Assembly: GCA_904063045.1 (NCBI GenBank)
Contig: CAJFCJ010000016.1
Coordinates: 744,001-808,000, forward strand
Length of the DNA: 64,000 bases
Reading direction: 5' to 3'
DNA from: Dimorphilus gyrociliatus
Taxonomy: Eukaryota; Annelida; Polychaeta; Dinophilidae
The notes under the pieces: generated by a model
Database searches by the model: none
What the model was told of the DNA's origin: nothing
What the model saw: only the letters and a program-made list of their open reading frames with translations
Shown here: piece by piece, positions 38,195 through 50,549 of the stretch
How positions within the stretch are numbered: the stretch's first letter is position 1
How the letters are laid out: every line of letters starts with the position of its first letter
Position numbers and translations under genes: made by a program

Positions 38195-38731
38195 CAGTAC
38201 AGGTACCCTATTTTTAGCCACTTGTTTTTTTTTTTTTCCAAAAATGAATTTTTCTTTTTTTTGGCCTAAACAAGATGTTTTAAAGAGAAGTTAAAATAAG
38301 GACAACTCATCTATCTTTAAGTGAGATTTATAAAATCTTTGTTTATCACAATAGAAATAAGAAAATTATTGATTTATGCAAACATTGACTAAATTGGTTA
38401 ATTAAGTAAAAGTAGTAAGTGATAAATATTCAAGAATAATTTTCACAAATTATCTAATACTGTTACAAAATGACTTTCATTTTTACCATTCGCAACTTCA
38501 TTATTCTTATTTTAAAAAATATAGAAAAATCGATTTTAACACCTCATTGATGAAAAGATATATTTTTCTTATCAAGTTTGTATTAAATACAGCTTTTATA
38601 ATTCTCAAGTAAGGATAGATAATTTGTCTTCATTTTAATTTCTGGTAAAAACATCTTGCTTAGGCCAAAGTTGAAAAAAAATTTAATTTTCAAAAAAAAA
38701 AATGGTGGCCAAAAATAGGGTATCGGTACTG
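38195..38731. mobile_element. 537-bp MITE with long terminal inverted repeats, TA target site
   Basis: The left end CAGTACAGGTACCCTATTTT and the right end (reverse complement) CAGTACCGATACCCTATTTT begin inverted repeats. They align over roughly 160-180 bp, including matching GGCCTAA(A/G)CAAGATGTTTT and AAGATAG/GGATAGAT blocks. Both ends are bordered by TA (38193-38194 and 38732-38733), the Tc1/mariner target duplication. The roughly 200-bp centre has no open frame, so the element is non-autonomous. The arms have diverged noticeably, so it is old. Insertion was into a (TA)n tract. It would have been moved by a Tc1/mariner-type transposase recognising CAGTAC ends. Confidence 0.85.
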
Positions 38732-40032
38732 TATATCTGCTTTATTAGATCAAGAACCTTTTACTTACTAGATCACCCCAATTAGTCCTAGTATTCTATT
38801 AAAAAAGGCACACACTCTTGTTCTACTATTTATAAAGATGTAATGGTGCATAAATTTGTATGCATGGAGAAAAAAGACTATAAAGATACATCTAGCGTTT
38901 ATAATAATTTGGCCTAGTATGAAAATCTTTTCATTTTTACAGTTTCCACCTCAATAGACTTTTTTAACTTTAATTATAATGAATGACGGGTAGGAATGAT
39001 TCATCATCGTGTAATTATCTTGTCAAAAGGCCTGGTAGTTTTTCAATTGCGCAATCCCGCAACTTGCGTGACTGCAATAACGGATTATCGCTTTCAAGAA
39101 AAACGTAGCCTCAAAGAGAATTTAATTAAGATGCTGTTTATACAAATTTCTTATTTAGTAGTTTATTATGTGTTCTCTTTTTTTAATTTATTTTCATTAA
39201 ATGTTTATAATTGATCTTCAAATGAAATGAAGCAGAAGATAGAGAGGCTAGCTTTGTATAAGGCACTATATAAACAATAGTACGGCAGTAAGGGAAGAAG
39301 ACTGAGACAAATAGAAAGAAGGATTAACCCTTTTTTTTCTCATTTAAAAGATAAACAGCAAAAGCTGCTTTTTCTTATAACGTAGAGAAATAGAAAGAGA
39401 GAAAGGGAAAGAGAGAGAGAGGGATAGAAAGGCGAAGGAGTCGGGAAAGGGAAAAGAGAGAGAGAGAGAGATGCTATTAAAAGAATTGGAATCTTAAAAA
39501 AAATTCGATAAATACGGTGGAATTACTTTATAAAATATGTTTCTTTTGTAACGCCTTTAAGATACTTGACGCTTTCAAAGCGTTCTTTTAGCACTAATAA
39601 TACATTGCACCTTTATAAATAACAGCATGTAAAATTTCTTCTTTTCATACGCAGAACGTAATCAAAGAGATTAACATAAAAAAGTGTATAGTTAATCGAT
39701 ATTGAATCACTTTTTTGTACATAATAAGTCGTCTATTATACCATTTCTTATCTGTTAAACTCTCTTTCTCTTCCTATTTTTCTCCATTCCCTTTTTGATA
39801 ACGATACTATTGATATAGAATAACTTTTCTCTCGGCTTTATTACTATTATTAACATTATGAACGCTCTTATAGACTCGTATGGTTTTCTTACAGTTTTCA
39901 GTGAAACTCTCGTTTCTAAATGGATGCACTTCATTTAACTTTAGGGTATTTTTTTTTTTAAATAAATTCTATATCAATAAGAATGCACTTAGTGATCTTT
40001 CTCTTTCTCTGCCCTCCCCACTTCCAACCCTT

Positions 40033-40083
<51 letters not shown>

Positions 40084-41441
40084 GTGTGTATACATCTATA
40101 CATAGACCTATCGTACACCGTATACACTGTATGTTGCCAATATGTTGATCTTGATCAAACTATATCCCCCTTGTACTAACAATTCTCTCTTATTTCTTTT
40201 AATATAAAATGTATCAATCAGTTAGGTGTATTAATAACAATATGTATATTCAGTATGTATTTCCTATAGATCTATCTGACTTTCTAAACGTGTATAAATA
40301 TATGAATATACTGTATATATTTATATATAATGAACTACGTAAATTATCTTTATACATGTATATTACATAATATAGAAAAAAAAGAGAATATAAAAAGCAT
40401 AGCTTTAGTGCATATACAAGTATATAAGTCTATTTTCGTCGAAGATAACACCCATTGTATAGGCCTATAGTTGTGGGCGTGTTGTTCGAAGATAAAGAGG
40501 AAGAAATACCGGCGTCGAAAACGGAACAGAAATACGTCTACTTTTTTTTTCTGATCGATATATAGCTTTACTAGACACGCATTTTCCTATTAATAAATAC
40601 ATCTATATACTTTTTATAGTCGTCGTTATCATTGTTTTTATAAATTTTTATACATTTCTATGTATTTTAATATACAGTCTACAGAGAATATGTATATATT
40701 AATATATAATAGATGTATTAATTAATTATTTTACACTAAAATAATTAGTTAAAGCGTTAACCACATAGATCTCTTTATAAACGGAACGATAGAGATAATA
40801 GTCATAGTAATTTTAAGGGCAAACTATCAAAGGTTAACAAGTTTTTATATCAAACTATATTCTCGTATCCTTTAAGGAATAAATACTTTGATAAAGCAAA
40901 ACACAAGAAACTGATTAAGGAGAAGAAACAGGGAACAAGGGATAAATTTAGAGAAATAGATTGAAAACTTTTTACTTTTTGACTAAAATAAGAAAATATT
41001 ATGTGACTATTATAGCCGGAGGTTACTTTTTGTTAGATTAGTCTATTAAACTGGAAAAATTACATAGTCCTTTTGTGGTAAAGGAGGTCGAGTTTCTTTG
41101 ATCTACTTTTATAAAAGTGCAAGAGCAATTAGTAAGGAATAAATGATAGACGAAAATTTGTTCTACTCTTTATTCTTTATTTTCGTCTCCACCCTCTCCA
41201 CCTCTCTCTATCCTTATTTTTCCAATATCCTTCACTCTTCTTTCAACCTCAATTAAATCTATTCTATTCATAGACTTCTTAAATAATATGCATAACGTTG
41301 AAAATATTTTATAATAAGAATAAAAAGAAAGTAAAAATTTCTCTTTAGTAATGAATAAACGGGATAATAGATCATGCATTAATCGTTTTATCTTGCTAAA
41401 ATATGATTCATATCCTGAGGTCAGGGAAAGGTTCCGGTTCT
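38732..41441. other. AT-rich intergenic with TA and GA arrays
   Basis: (GA)-rich sequence at 39390-39470, (TA)n at 40037-40082, and TACTGTA at 40309. No gene is supported. The 72-codon frame at 38996-39214 is open from an ATG but lacks splice or family support. Confidence 0.5.
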
Positions 41442-41582
41442 CTAACTACAATTTGTATCATAAGCTAATGACCAGACAGCGTAAAATACATGCTGAAAGG
41501 TGAAAATATAATCTAGAGGCTCTAAACCAGCTTAAAGAGATGAGTAATCCTTTAAAAGAGAGAGAGATAGAGAGAGAGATAA

Positions 41583-41613
<31 letters not shown>

Positions 41614-42092
41614 GAGACAGACAGACAGACAGACAGATAGATAGAGAAATCTTCTTAATTGAAATAAAATTTTATATATCTTTAAATTAATTAGAGTAAA
41701 AAAATTTTTATAGATATATAGAGAGAAATTTTTTTCGAGTTATAAAAACTCTCAAGTCCCTTAATGGTTCTTCCCATCTCCATGAGGGAAGAAAGGAAAA
41801 TGATGAAAAAAAATGTTTTTGATTCATTAGCAAGATCTAATTTTTTATTCATCTAAAGGAATATGCAATAATTGAATTAAAAACGATTTATAGAGTAGAA
41901 CGTTTTACTTAAAAGGAATAAAATATTGGCTTTTTCACTGACATCTTTATATTAAATAACGTCTAAAGTTCCTTACCGGATAGAATAGTGCATCTACATC
42001 AAAAAGATGGATAGTTAAAAGATGACCAAAAAATATAAGGGAAAAGGAATGTTTAAAGAAAGGATATAAATAGGCATCGCGATAGATATAGT

Positions 42093-42137
<45 letters not shown>

Positions 42138-42395
42138 AAAAGAAATAAGTGACACCATAGATATTTGTAAACAGAGATTAAAAGAACGAAGGGAAAGACA
42201 ATTAACGATCATACCCTTAATTTTATGTTAAAATTATAAAAGATTAGGTGGTTAATTGATGAGCACTCTTTTTGATACTAAAAACTAGGTTCGAAATGTT
42301 TCAAGTGGTAATTGTTTGAATGAAACTCACCGGTACGATATCCGCCCTTAACAACCACATTTGCAGTATTGCGGAAGCCCGTCCACTTCACTCCG
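41442..42395 (-). CDS. 3' end of an unknown gene: three phase-matched exons
   Basis: Exons 42331-42395, 41977-41993 (17 nt) and 41442-41492. The first reads GVKWTGFRNTANVVVKGGYR between an AATTAAG acceptor and a strong GTGAGT donor. The 17-nt microexon adds DALFYP and ends on GTAAGG. The last follows an excellent ATTTTCACCTTTCAG acceptor and reads HVFYAVWSLAYDTNCS, with the stop at 41442. Junction phases are 1 and 0 and agree. The upstream exon must end in phase 2 and lies above 42395, but I could not identify it. No family is recognised. The aromatic C-terminus (YPHVFYAVWSLAY) could be membrane-associated. Confidence 0.4.
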
Positions 42396-43559
42396 CTTAA
42401 TTAAAAAAATTAAAGCATAAATGTTCACATTTCATTTAATTCCACAGTGATTAACCTACTTTTTTCCTCTATTTTTTCCTTTCATTCAACACTCCCATCC
42501 TCCACTTCTTCTCGCTCTACCTCCCCTCACCTTCTTATGCCTAATAAGAAAGTGTCAGAAGTAAACGCCAAGTAAAGGTGTATTATTGAAATTAAGGAGA
42601 AGAGAAATAACGCTAGAATCACAGATGTTAAAATCAAAGAAAAATAACAAAAAGGAAAAATAAAAGAGAAATTTTACAAGAGTCAAATAAAAACAACAAA
42701 AAAGTATAGAAGTGGGAAAGCAGCACTCGCTCAAAAGGGAAAAAAACTGCAAGGACTAATTTATAGGGCTGCAGGTGCATGTTTGGTACACTTGGCTTTG
42801 AAATATTCAAAAGAAGAAATGACCGGCAAAGAAGAGATCCGTTGCAGTTGATTGATGCAGGAGAATAAATTGCGTTAGACATAAGGCCTTGGAGACAAAA
42901 AAATTGACGAATAATGAATTAAATGAATATTTATTCGGCATCGACAAAATTGCCTAGTCACGCTTTACAAACAAGACCTCCGACTTTTCATCGCTTGTAC
43001 ACATATACACTTATATATCTATATGTGTATAAATATTAATATATAAACATATATATATATATATATTTATTTATTTATTTATTTATTAGTCCCATTATCA
43101 ATCAAGTTTTTTCACTGTATACAGTAAACATTTGCCAAGCGTCTGTAATTATCCGCAAAGATTATTATTACTATAATCAATCACCGTTGAGTTCATATGT
43201 TTTTTCATTAACCCTGCTTTTTTCAAGACAAGCTAAGGTATAGAGCTGATTTTATTCCTACATTCTTCTCTTTTCCTTTCAACCTTTTACTTTTAAGAAG
43301 AGTTCAATCAATGAATGGATTAGGTAGTTGTGAGCAGCTTTGTCGCAAATATATACTTATATATCAGTATATACTTTTTCATTTATCGCTGAAAGCGGGA
43401 AAAACTTTACAGGATTTTCTCCCTACTAATTACACCTTTTTACCCGATAAACTAAACGGGTGTAAACTTTTTACTGCAAAGTACCCAATAATCGTTGACC
43501 AAAAGAATTGAATCTATATACTGTATAAATGAGAAAGAAAGAGAAAGAGGGGGAGGGAG

Positions 43560-43602
<43 letters not shown>

Positions 43603-44931
43603 AATAAAAAATAAACAAAAATCTGAAGTATTTCTTGTCTTTTTTTTTTAAAAAAAAATGGAAATATAATTAAAAAAATACAGATTCCAATTTTTTCCTT
43701 ATTATTTGTACAATTAACTTTTCACGCCAAAAATTAACGTAAAACGTCGCAATAATTCGTAGTAAATTGACTTTTTTCATTGTTTATCATCTGCTTAATG
43801 GAATTAAAGGCTTTTAAGCCTTCTACACTAATTGTATGAAGAAAAAGGAATAGCATCGTATAAATTGTCTATATTATAATTCAAAGAAAAGGAGAGAGAG
43901 AGAGAGAGTTAGTCATTGCGTGTAAAAAACGAATTACCTCTCTTTTGGCATTATAGGATTAATTTTTATATAGTTTTATTTAATGTATGTAGGAATGACA
44001 TACTGTGGTTATAAATTTATATAAACATATATTCTGTATATAATACGAAATGCTGTACAAGAAAAAATTGTATTAGATAATAAAATAATAATGAAAAAGA
44101 AACAAGGTATATTTTTGTATTTGAAATAAAATGAAAAGGTAGAAAGGGATGAAAAGACTAGGAAATCAATGAGGAAAATTGTGTTTTTCCCTATTGATTG
44201 ACGGAATGGTGAGCACAAGTTGAAAATAAAAAAAAAATGCACTAAAAACTATATAAAAGTGAATTGGAATTGGTAAACAGTGCATAACAAACAAGGTTTT
44301 AAATGGCCCTAATTTTCTTTCTGAACGATGAGATACTTTACATGTTTGTTTGCCCCGTTTGTCGGAACTTTTTACTATATTTCATTTGTTTAATGGAAAC
44401 AAGGAAGGTGAAATTTGAAAGAAGATTTTCGATCGTTGAGGCGAGAAGTTTATTTAACGCTAGGTGGCACTCTTCAACCCCTTGTGATAAACGAGATTTA
44501 TTTAGAATGATAATGATTTATTGTCGTAAGAAACTGTTTATTATTTTTGTTGTTTTTTTTAATACCTTGTCTTGATATTCATGGCGTAACATTGTTGTTT
44601 ATTATGATTTATATTTATCTTATAAATTGCAATAACAATAACAACAAACAAACGACAATATACATAGACATTCGACGACTATGAAGACAAACAACAATTG
44701 ATATGTAAAAAAGAACAAAAAGAAAAATATTTCATGAGTAAATTTAATCATGTATGACAAAACCTTTCAATAAAACTTTGATGTGTTTATGTAGCTATGA
44801 TTATATACGCCTATTAAAAATGTACTACTTTATACATTTTTATACATTTATGAGCAGATCAGATGAAAGTTAAATGCATTATTACGACTATTATCATTAT
44901 TGTTACAATATTTTTTTTCGTTTTTAATTCC

Positions 44932-44995
44932 TTCTCTCTCTCTGTCTGTCTCTCTTCCTCTTGTCTCTTTTATTTTTTCTTCTCTGTTTCTCTGT

Positions 44996-45028
<33 letters not shown>

Positions 45029-45155
45029 ATCTGCCTCCCTACCTTCCTCTCTCTCTCTTTTTCATCTGCCTCCCTCCCTTCCTCTCTCTCTCTCTCTCTC
45101 TCTCTCATCTACCCCCTCCCTTCCTCTCTCTCTCTCCCTCTCTCTATCTCCCTAT
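44932..45155. repeat. CT-rich imperfect array, about 220 bp
   Basis: Degenerate CTCTCT, CTGTCTGT and CCTTCC units with a repeated CATCTGCCTCCCTACCTTCC-type segment (near 45029, 45063 and 45107). This indicates tandem duplication of a roughly 40-bp block inside a polypyrimidine tract. Confidence 0.8.
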
Positions 45156-46940
45156 CTATATCTTTAAAAACCTAAAACTAAATTGAATTAGCAAATTTCC
45201 TACCCATTTTCTTTATTCATAAAAATTTGTTAATTTTATTAAGAGAATTAATATAATGAGAATAATCCAATTTGTACCAAAAATAAGAATATAATATCCC
45301 ATTGAAAGGTTTAATAGCTATTGAAATCCTTTTGGGTACAACAAATCTATATTTGGGGAGATAGTTAGGTTTCAAATTTCCTATAAATTCTTAACCGATT
45401 GCTTTAGTGGGATTTGCGTCGCAGTATAAGGCTTAAGTTGACGCTAACTACTTAATTTCAATGCTCGAATCATTCCGCCTTCTTTTCCTGAAGACTATTG
45501 GTGGAATAACCGATCATTGTAAATCAATATATTTCTTGCAATAAGTGTTTTGTTCAGTTTAAAAGAGAAAATTCGTTAAGATATTCTACTGATATTTATG
45601 AACAATATATTACAATATTTAGAATACACATCTATACATATATACATATATAGATATATATAAAAAATTGGGCCATTATTTAAATATTCCATCCGGTGTT
45701 GTCAACACCAACTTTTCTAAAAGAAATTTATTATTCATAGTAGTTAAACACCGCTACGCAAACCATACTAATAGCAAGTTAGATCAATGAATATTTATAT
45801 AGTTAAATAGCTATAAGTTTGCATATAACGTTCTCAATAGACTATCTCCTTATTATTTAATACATTCTACCGGTTGCTTAACCTTGCTACTTTTATGAGC
45901 CTATGCATAGGCAATTCCTATATACTGTAGATCTTTTGCATATTTTTCCTATAAACAGGCAAAAAACTCTTTCCGGTTGTTTTTTTTTTTTCATTTTCTT
46001 TCACTCTATCCTGCTTAGTTATTCTTCCAATCCCATTTCGGTAAAGGAAAGAACAGTTATAACTTATTGATAGAGTAGGAAACATTCGTTCCCAGATTCA
46101 TTTTAAGGGATTACCTTGTTAATCTCTTATATTCCCTCTATACCTAATTAATCTTTATTGTTTTCTTAACGTAAAAAACTGTTGACGTCGCCGAATAGAA
46201 TTAAGAAAAATGCCCGAAAACTAACGCTTTTAAATATTGTACAGTTTAGTATGGATTTATCAGCCTTAAAGCTTTTCCCATAGATTTTACTGCATAATTA
46301 ATAAACGTAATATTTTAGACAATTTACTCTCATCGTTACAGCTTCATGCTTAATTCGCAGTCTCAGATGTTAATTAATTTGCGTTCGTTAGCCCCTCTTT
46401 CGCTTGAATATCACCAATTAACTGACAAAGCGGTTTCATAAAGAAACGTTACCCCCTAATGATTACTCGTTCAGATGGCGCCACTTTACAAACGAGTCAA
46501 TTACAACTAATTGTTGAGGTAATCGACCGCATATTGTCTCCTTTTTTGTTAACGGTAAAAAAATATAAAATAATTATCAGATGCAATGTCGGTGAAATCT
46601 ATAAATTAGTTATATTACGTAATACGTGACATCCTGTACTAATGTCCTAATTATAGAGACACACCAAGAAAGGGAAGAAAAACAGGTATAATTAAAAAAA
46701 GTTATAAATCTAGAGAGAGGGAGAGAGAGAGAGAGAGTGAGAGGGAGAGGGAGGGAGAGAGGGAGATACCTTGACATATAAATACAACTCAAACTAACAT
46801 GTATTCTTTTCTTATCTGGCTATTTAAACTCTCCCTCCTCTCTCTCCTTGCTTTTTACCATCAGCAAAATAGAGACTACATACTACGTACATACTACAGT
46901 ATAAGAAAGATGACAGCTTATAAACTTATCGTTAAACAAG

Positions 46941-46951
46941 TAGGTGGCGCT
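46941..46951 (+). promoter_or_regulatory. TAGGTGGCGCT motif
   Basis: Exact repeat of the word upstream of the GPCR at 20905. Together with AGATGGCGCC at 46473 it marks a possible promoter region without a recognised gene. Confidence 0.2.
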
Positions 46952-47784
46952 ATCAGAAATTTTTTTACTTGCAGTAGACAAATGGTAGTGACGTATATGA
47001 AGTACATTATTTCTATACAGATATATTTTAAAGATTACGTAATCTTAGTATATTTTATCATTAAAAGATGAAAAGAAAATATAATGTTTCCACTCTGCTC
47101 TTCCTATCATCTTTCAACGTCATTGAATGGGAATAATTGAATTGTTTCGATATTCGAAGGAGACTTTTCGAATGATAGTAATTTCCAAATGAAAATTAAT
47201 AAAAAATACTTAAAATATATAGAAACTAAACTATAGAGATTTGAGGATAATCCATTATTTTATACATTGAAAGCAAAACGAATGAATATGGTACAAACTT
47301 TCAATAATGCTAGTATTGATAGAGCAATGTAGAGCGAAGAGAATATTTGTTTATATTTTCTATTGTTCGACATAACCGACAACTAAAAAGGTATATTATC
47401 TATTGGCTTTTTTAAATGTTCACCATAGAGGAAATCAATTTGAACTATGACAAACGATAGAGGAATAAACATTCTTAAAATAAGTTTTATTGAATGACTG
47501 AACGAAGAAAGTTTGAAGTTTAGCTTGCTTATGTAAAAAGTTTAATATGAATAAAATTGAATAACATTTCGAAAGGGAAAGGATAATCTCTTTTTCGTCC
47601 ATGAACAGACCACTCTTTTGCTAGTGTATTAAACAAATTATTTTCTTCAGTTTCCAACGAAATACGTAAACATAGATTTTATTACAGCTCCTTTTCTTAT
47701 TGCTAGCCTTTACACAGAACAGTAAGATATTGGCTTTCTATTCTTTCAAGAAATTATTTATGTCATTTGCTGTATAGGAAGAGG

Positions 47785-48030
47785 ATTGTTGCTGTTGGAC
47801 AAAAGTTTATTTAGTCATTTGCAATACGATAGCTGTAAGAATGAAATTGAATATGTTGTCTTTACTGCAGTCGGTGTTGGTATTAGGCGTAATGGTCTAG
47901 GATTTAGAGAATACAATCCTTACATGCGTACCATAACATTTGGAAATACCTAGAACTGTAGGAATTACGAGGAAAAAGAAAGATGATATTCATTTCAAGA
48001 TAAATATAATTAGACCTCGAAGTAGACCAA
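47785..48030 (+). pseudogene. Decayed tandem copy of the GT92 gene (part of its second coding exon)
   Basis: Aligns through to the intact gene around 48980-49235. Shared landmarks include GGACAAAAGT/GGTCAAAAGT, TTTGCAATACGATAGC/CTGCAATACGATAGC, GGTGTTGGTATT/GGTATTGGTATT, AGAGAATAC/AGAGAATAT, GGAAATACCTAGAAC and TAGGAATTACGAG. It carries stops and small indels and has neither the membrane anchor nor the catalytic exon. It arose by a local duplication about 1 kb upstream of the functional copy. Confidence 0.85.
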
Positions 48031-48163
48031 ATAGGTCGCTAAACTACAAATTTGCTGTAAGATTTGTATAGTACTTTTAAATAGTACAAAAAACATGTAT
48101 TTTTCGTTCCATTAGCATACGCTTCCCCTAGTATCAATAGACGAAAGCTCCGTTTTAAAACAC

Positions 48164-48173
48164 TAGATGGCCT
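48164..48173 (+). promoter_or_regulatory. TAGATGGCCT motif upstream of the GT92 gene
   Basis: Variant of the recurrent motif, about 200 bp before a probable 5' UTR exon. That exon's donor (TATTG|GTGAGT) lies at about 48410. It sits between the pseudogene copy and the functional gene. Confidence 0.3.
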
Positions 48174-48572
48174 CGCTGCCAAGTCTCATATAATATTGTA
48201 TGCGAAAGCTTTAAAGGATTTTCGATTTACTGTTCAAGCAGGGTTCACTTTTATATGCATCTAGCATTTTGTTTTTAAACCATTTTGAAATCTCTCGGGT
48301 TATTAACTAGGAAGGTTAATTAACTTATAAAAGGATTACTTTGATTATATATAAAGGAATGTGTAGCTTAGCCACCTTTCATTCAACGATTAATAGTAGC
48401 TTTATATTGGTGAGTATTACTAAAAGAAATAAATATATAAAAAGAATGTAAAAATATAAACTTTCTTGGTATCATTGAATGCTATCTCCTTCTCTTGTTA
48501 GAATAGCTCTTCTCTCCGCACACCACCCCCTAACCTACATATACAATATTTCTATTTCTTTATAGGTTTAAT

Positions 48573-50126
48573 ATGCTAAAGTTGTTTGTATTACTCGGTA
48601 GTCGTGTCTTGCCAAAGCAATTAATAGCTATATTTATATTTAAATAGTCTCCCATTCTATAGCCCCTTTCCTTAAAAATATTCATATTGTCACACTCTTA
48701 CCTTACAGAAATTAGTCTCATCGCTTATTGGACTATTAGTCTGCTTTCTCTTATATTCTAATTTACAACTAAGAAATGATTTTCAATACGGTGAAAATAG
48801 CCATAATTCAGATATTGAAATATTTTCGGTCGATGAAGATGTAAAGCTTGAACAACAAGAAAGAGATCAATTCAATGACACTGCTCCTGTATGGAGAAAA
48901 ATAAATAATGAACATTTGTACATTTATTCGGCCTATTATGATGATAGAAATTCGCTAGGTTCATGGCCTCAAATCCAGATTATTGTTGTCGGTCAAAAGT
49001 CAACGATGGAAGGTAGCACCCAATTCTGTCGTCTGCAATACGATAGCGGAAAGTTGGACATTGTAGATGCTCTTGTTAATCCAGCCGGTATTGGTATTGG
49101 TCACGATGGTGTATGGCTTAGAGAATATGTCCTTACATGCCAACTGAAACATTTCGAAATACCTAGAACGGTAGGAATTACGAGAAACAAGGCAGATGTG
49201 GTTGATTTAAAGATTAATATAATTAAACCTAATAAACCAAAAGTTAAAAAGGTAATGGCACAAACCTACGGTTCTTATGTGTTTACTTTCATGTAAAGAG
49301 ATACACTCTTTCTTTTCTCTTTTTCTAGGATTTTGGTCTGTGCATTATATGTGCTTTTTGGAATATAGAGCCGTTAAGGATAATTCAATATGTAGAACTT
49401 TACAGATTACTAGGAGTTTCGAAGATCTTTGTTTATAATAATAATTTATACAAAGATTCTTTAGCAACTTTTAAAAAGTATGAAAAGATTGGATTAGTTA
49501 ATGTAAGAGACTTTAAGACAGGATATTTTGTGCATCAAGATCCTGATAGACCGGAAAGCGGATATAAATCTCAGGCTTCCGGAGCGGTGAACGATTGTAT
49601 TTTAAGAAATATGCACGTGTTTAAAAAGTTAATAATCGTCGATCTTGACGAAATAATTCTACCTCATCAGCATGATAATTTTAAAGATCTGATTAACTAT
49701 ATGGACGATCAATTCCCGACCAGCCATCCTGGTAGAAGTTACGTTTTTCGTAATGCATATTTCTTTACAGACTTTCAACAGAACGAAGAATTTCCGCCTG
49801 AATTAACAGTTCTAAGAACTCAAACCCGGGCTAAAGTTAGTAATAAGGGATACTCCGTTAAATCGATAATCGATCCGCAAAGCTGTGAAGCCATGCACAA
49901 TCATATTTGTTGGAAATACACAAAATTACACGATATATCAGGTAGAAGTGTTGAAGTTCCACCAAATATTGGATTGATGCATCATTATAAAAAATGCCAT
50001 TTTACCATCTCAAAATGTGGGAAAATGTTAGCACTTCCGGTAAGTGATGATACCATATTAAGATTTAAAGATAAACTAATAAAAAGTGTTCAAAGAAGAG
50101 CCAGAGAATTTGATATTAAATTCTAA
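48573..50126 (+). CDS. Glycosyltransferase family 92 (DUF23) type II membrane protein, 451 aa
   Basis: Coding exons 48573-48587, 48709-49251 and 49329-50126, all in phase 0, 1356 nt. A non-coding first exon probably ends at a GTGAGT donor near 48411. The protein begins with a short cytosolic MLKLF, then a signal anchor (LVSSLIGLLVCFLLYSNLQL) and an acidic stem, as in Golgi type II enzymes. Exon 2 ends before the GT92 core. Exon 3 starts DFGLCIICAFWNIEPLRIIQ and contains the family's metal-binding DLDE in LIIVDLDEIILP, then HPGRSYVFRNAYFF and the late HHYKKC. Family members (for example nematode GALT-1) are beta-1,4-galactosyltransferases acting on N-glycan core fucose; the donor and acceptor used here are inferred at best. 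The ATG lies only 15 nt before the first coding donor, which makes it the least certain part. Confidence 0.88.
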
Positions 50127-50549
50127 TTGAAACATTAAAAAAAAGGAAAGTAAAAATGGGGTCTCAATTACTTTATATTGAATATATTTTTTGTAATAAG
50201 CATCTCAAACAGTGAAAATATAAATTATCTATTTTATTGTGATGTGCAAGATATTTAATAAATTCTCTAATTTGAATGAGTTTCCCCTCTTTTTGAATAA
50301 ATCCTTAGGTAATCTATCACATACTTTGACATTTGCTTATTATTATTCGACTGACTTTTTGAGATATAATAGAGGATAGTATTAGAAATACTTTTCATCC
50401 CCTTTATAAACTAGTACACTCTTATTCGAACAGCTATTTGTATTCATATATTCATATTGGAAGGAATTTTTGTATTGAACACTAGGCCTAGCTGACATTG
50501 CTCATTGTAGTTCAAGGTTGAACACTAGAAGCTTTATTAATCAGGAAAG
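50127..50549. other. Intergenic between the GT92 and epimerase-like genes
   Basis: AT-rich 3' flank with an AATAAA at about 50257 suitable for polyadenylation of the GT92 transcript, followed by the presumed promoter of the next gene. No coding is seen. Confidence 0.5.

Larger units (their letters stand above)
42396..47784. other. Gene-poor stretch rich in CT/GA arrays
   Basis: Holds (GA)n at 43567-43600, CT-rich sequence at 44932-45155 and GA-rich sequence at 46713-46766, plus TAGGTGGCAC at 44461, AGATGGCGCC at 46473 and TAGGTGGCGCT at 46941. Unspliced frames at 43311-43511, 44303-44575 and 46799-47071 start with ATG but have no family or splice support. Upstream exons of the 41.4-42.4 kb gene may be here. 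The region after an acceptor at about 42890 (minus) is open in all three frames and cannot be decided. Confidence 0.45.

Noticed and set aside
42555-42882. Minus-strand frames after an acceptor-like TGTCTCCAAG
   Set aside because: Open in all three frames with no partner exon of correct phase for 42395; cannot choose.
44303-44575. 90-codon ATG frame
   Set aside because: Chance-like composition and no splice or family support.
44848-45186. Overlapping frames on both strands
   Set aside because: All translate the polypyrimidine array.
46799-47071. 90-codon ATG frame with a hydrophobic start
   Set aside because: No conserved motif; it runs through a TAGGTGGCGCT motif and AT-rich sequence.
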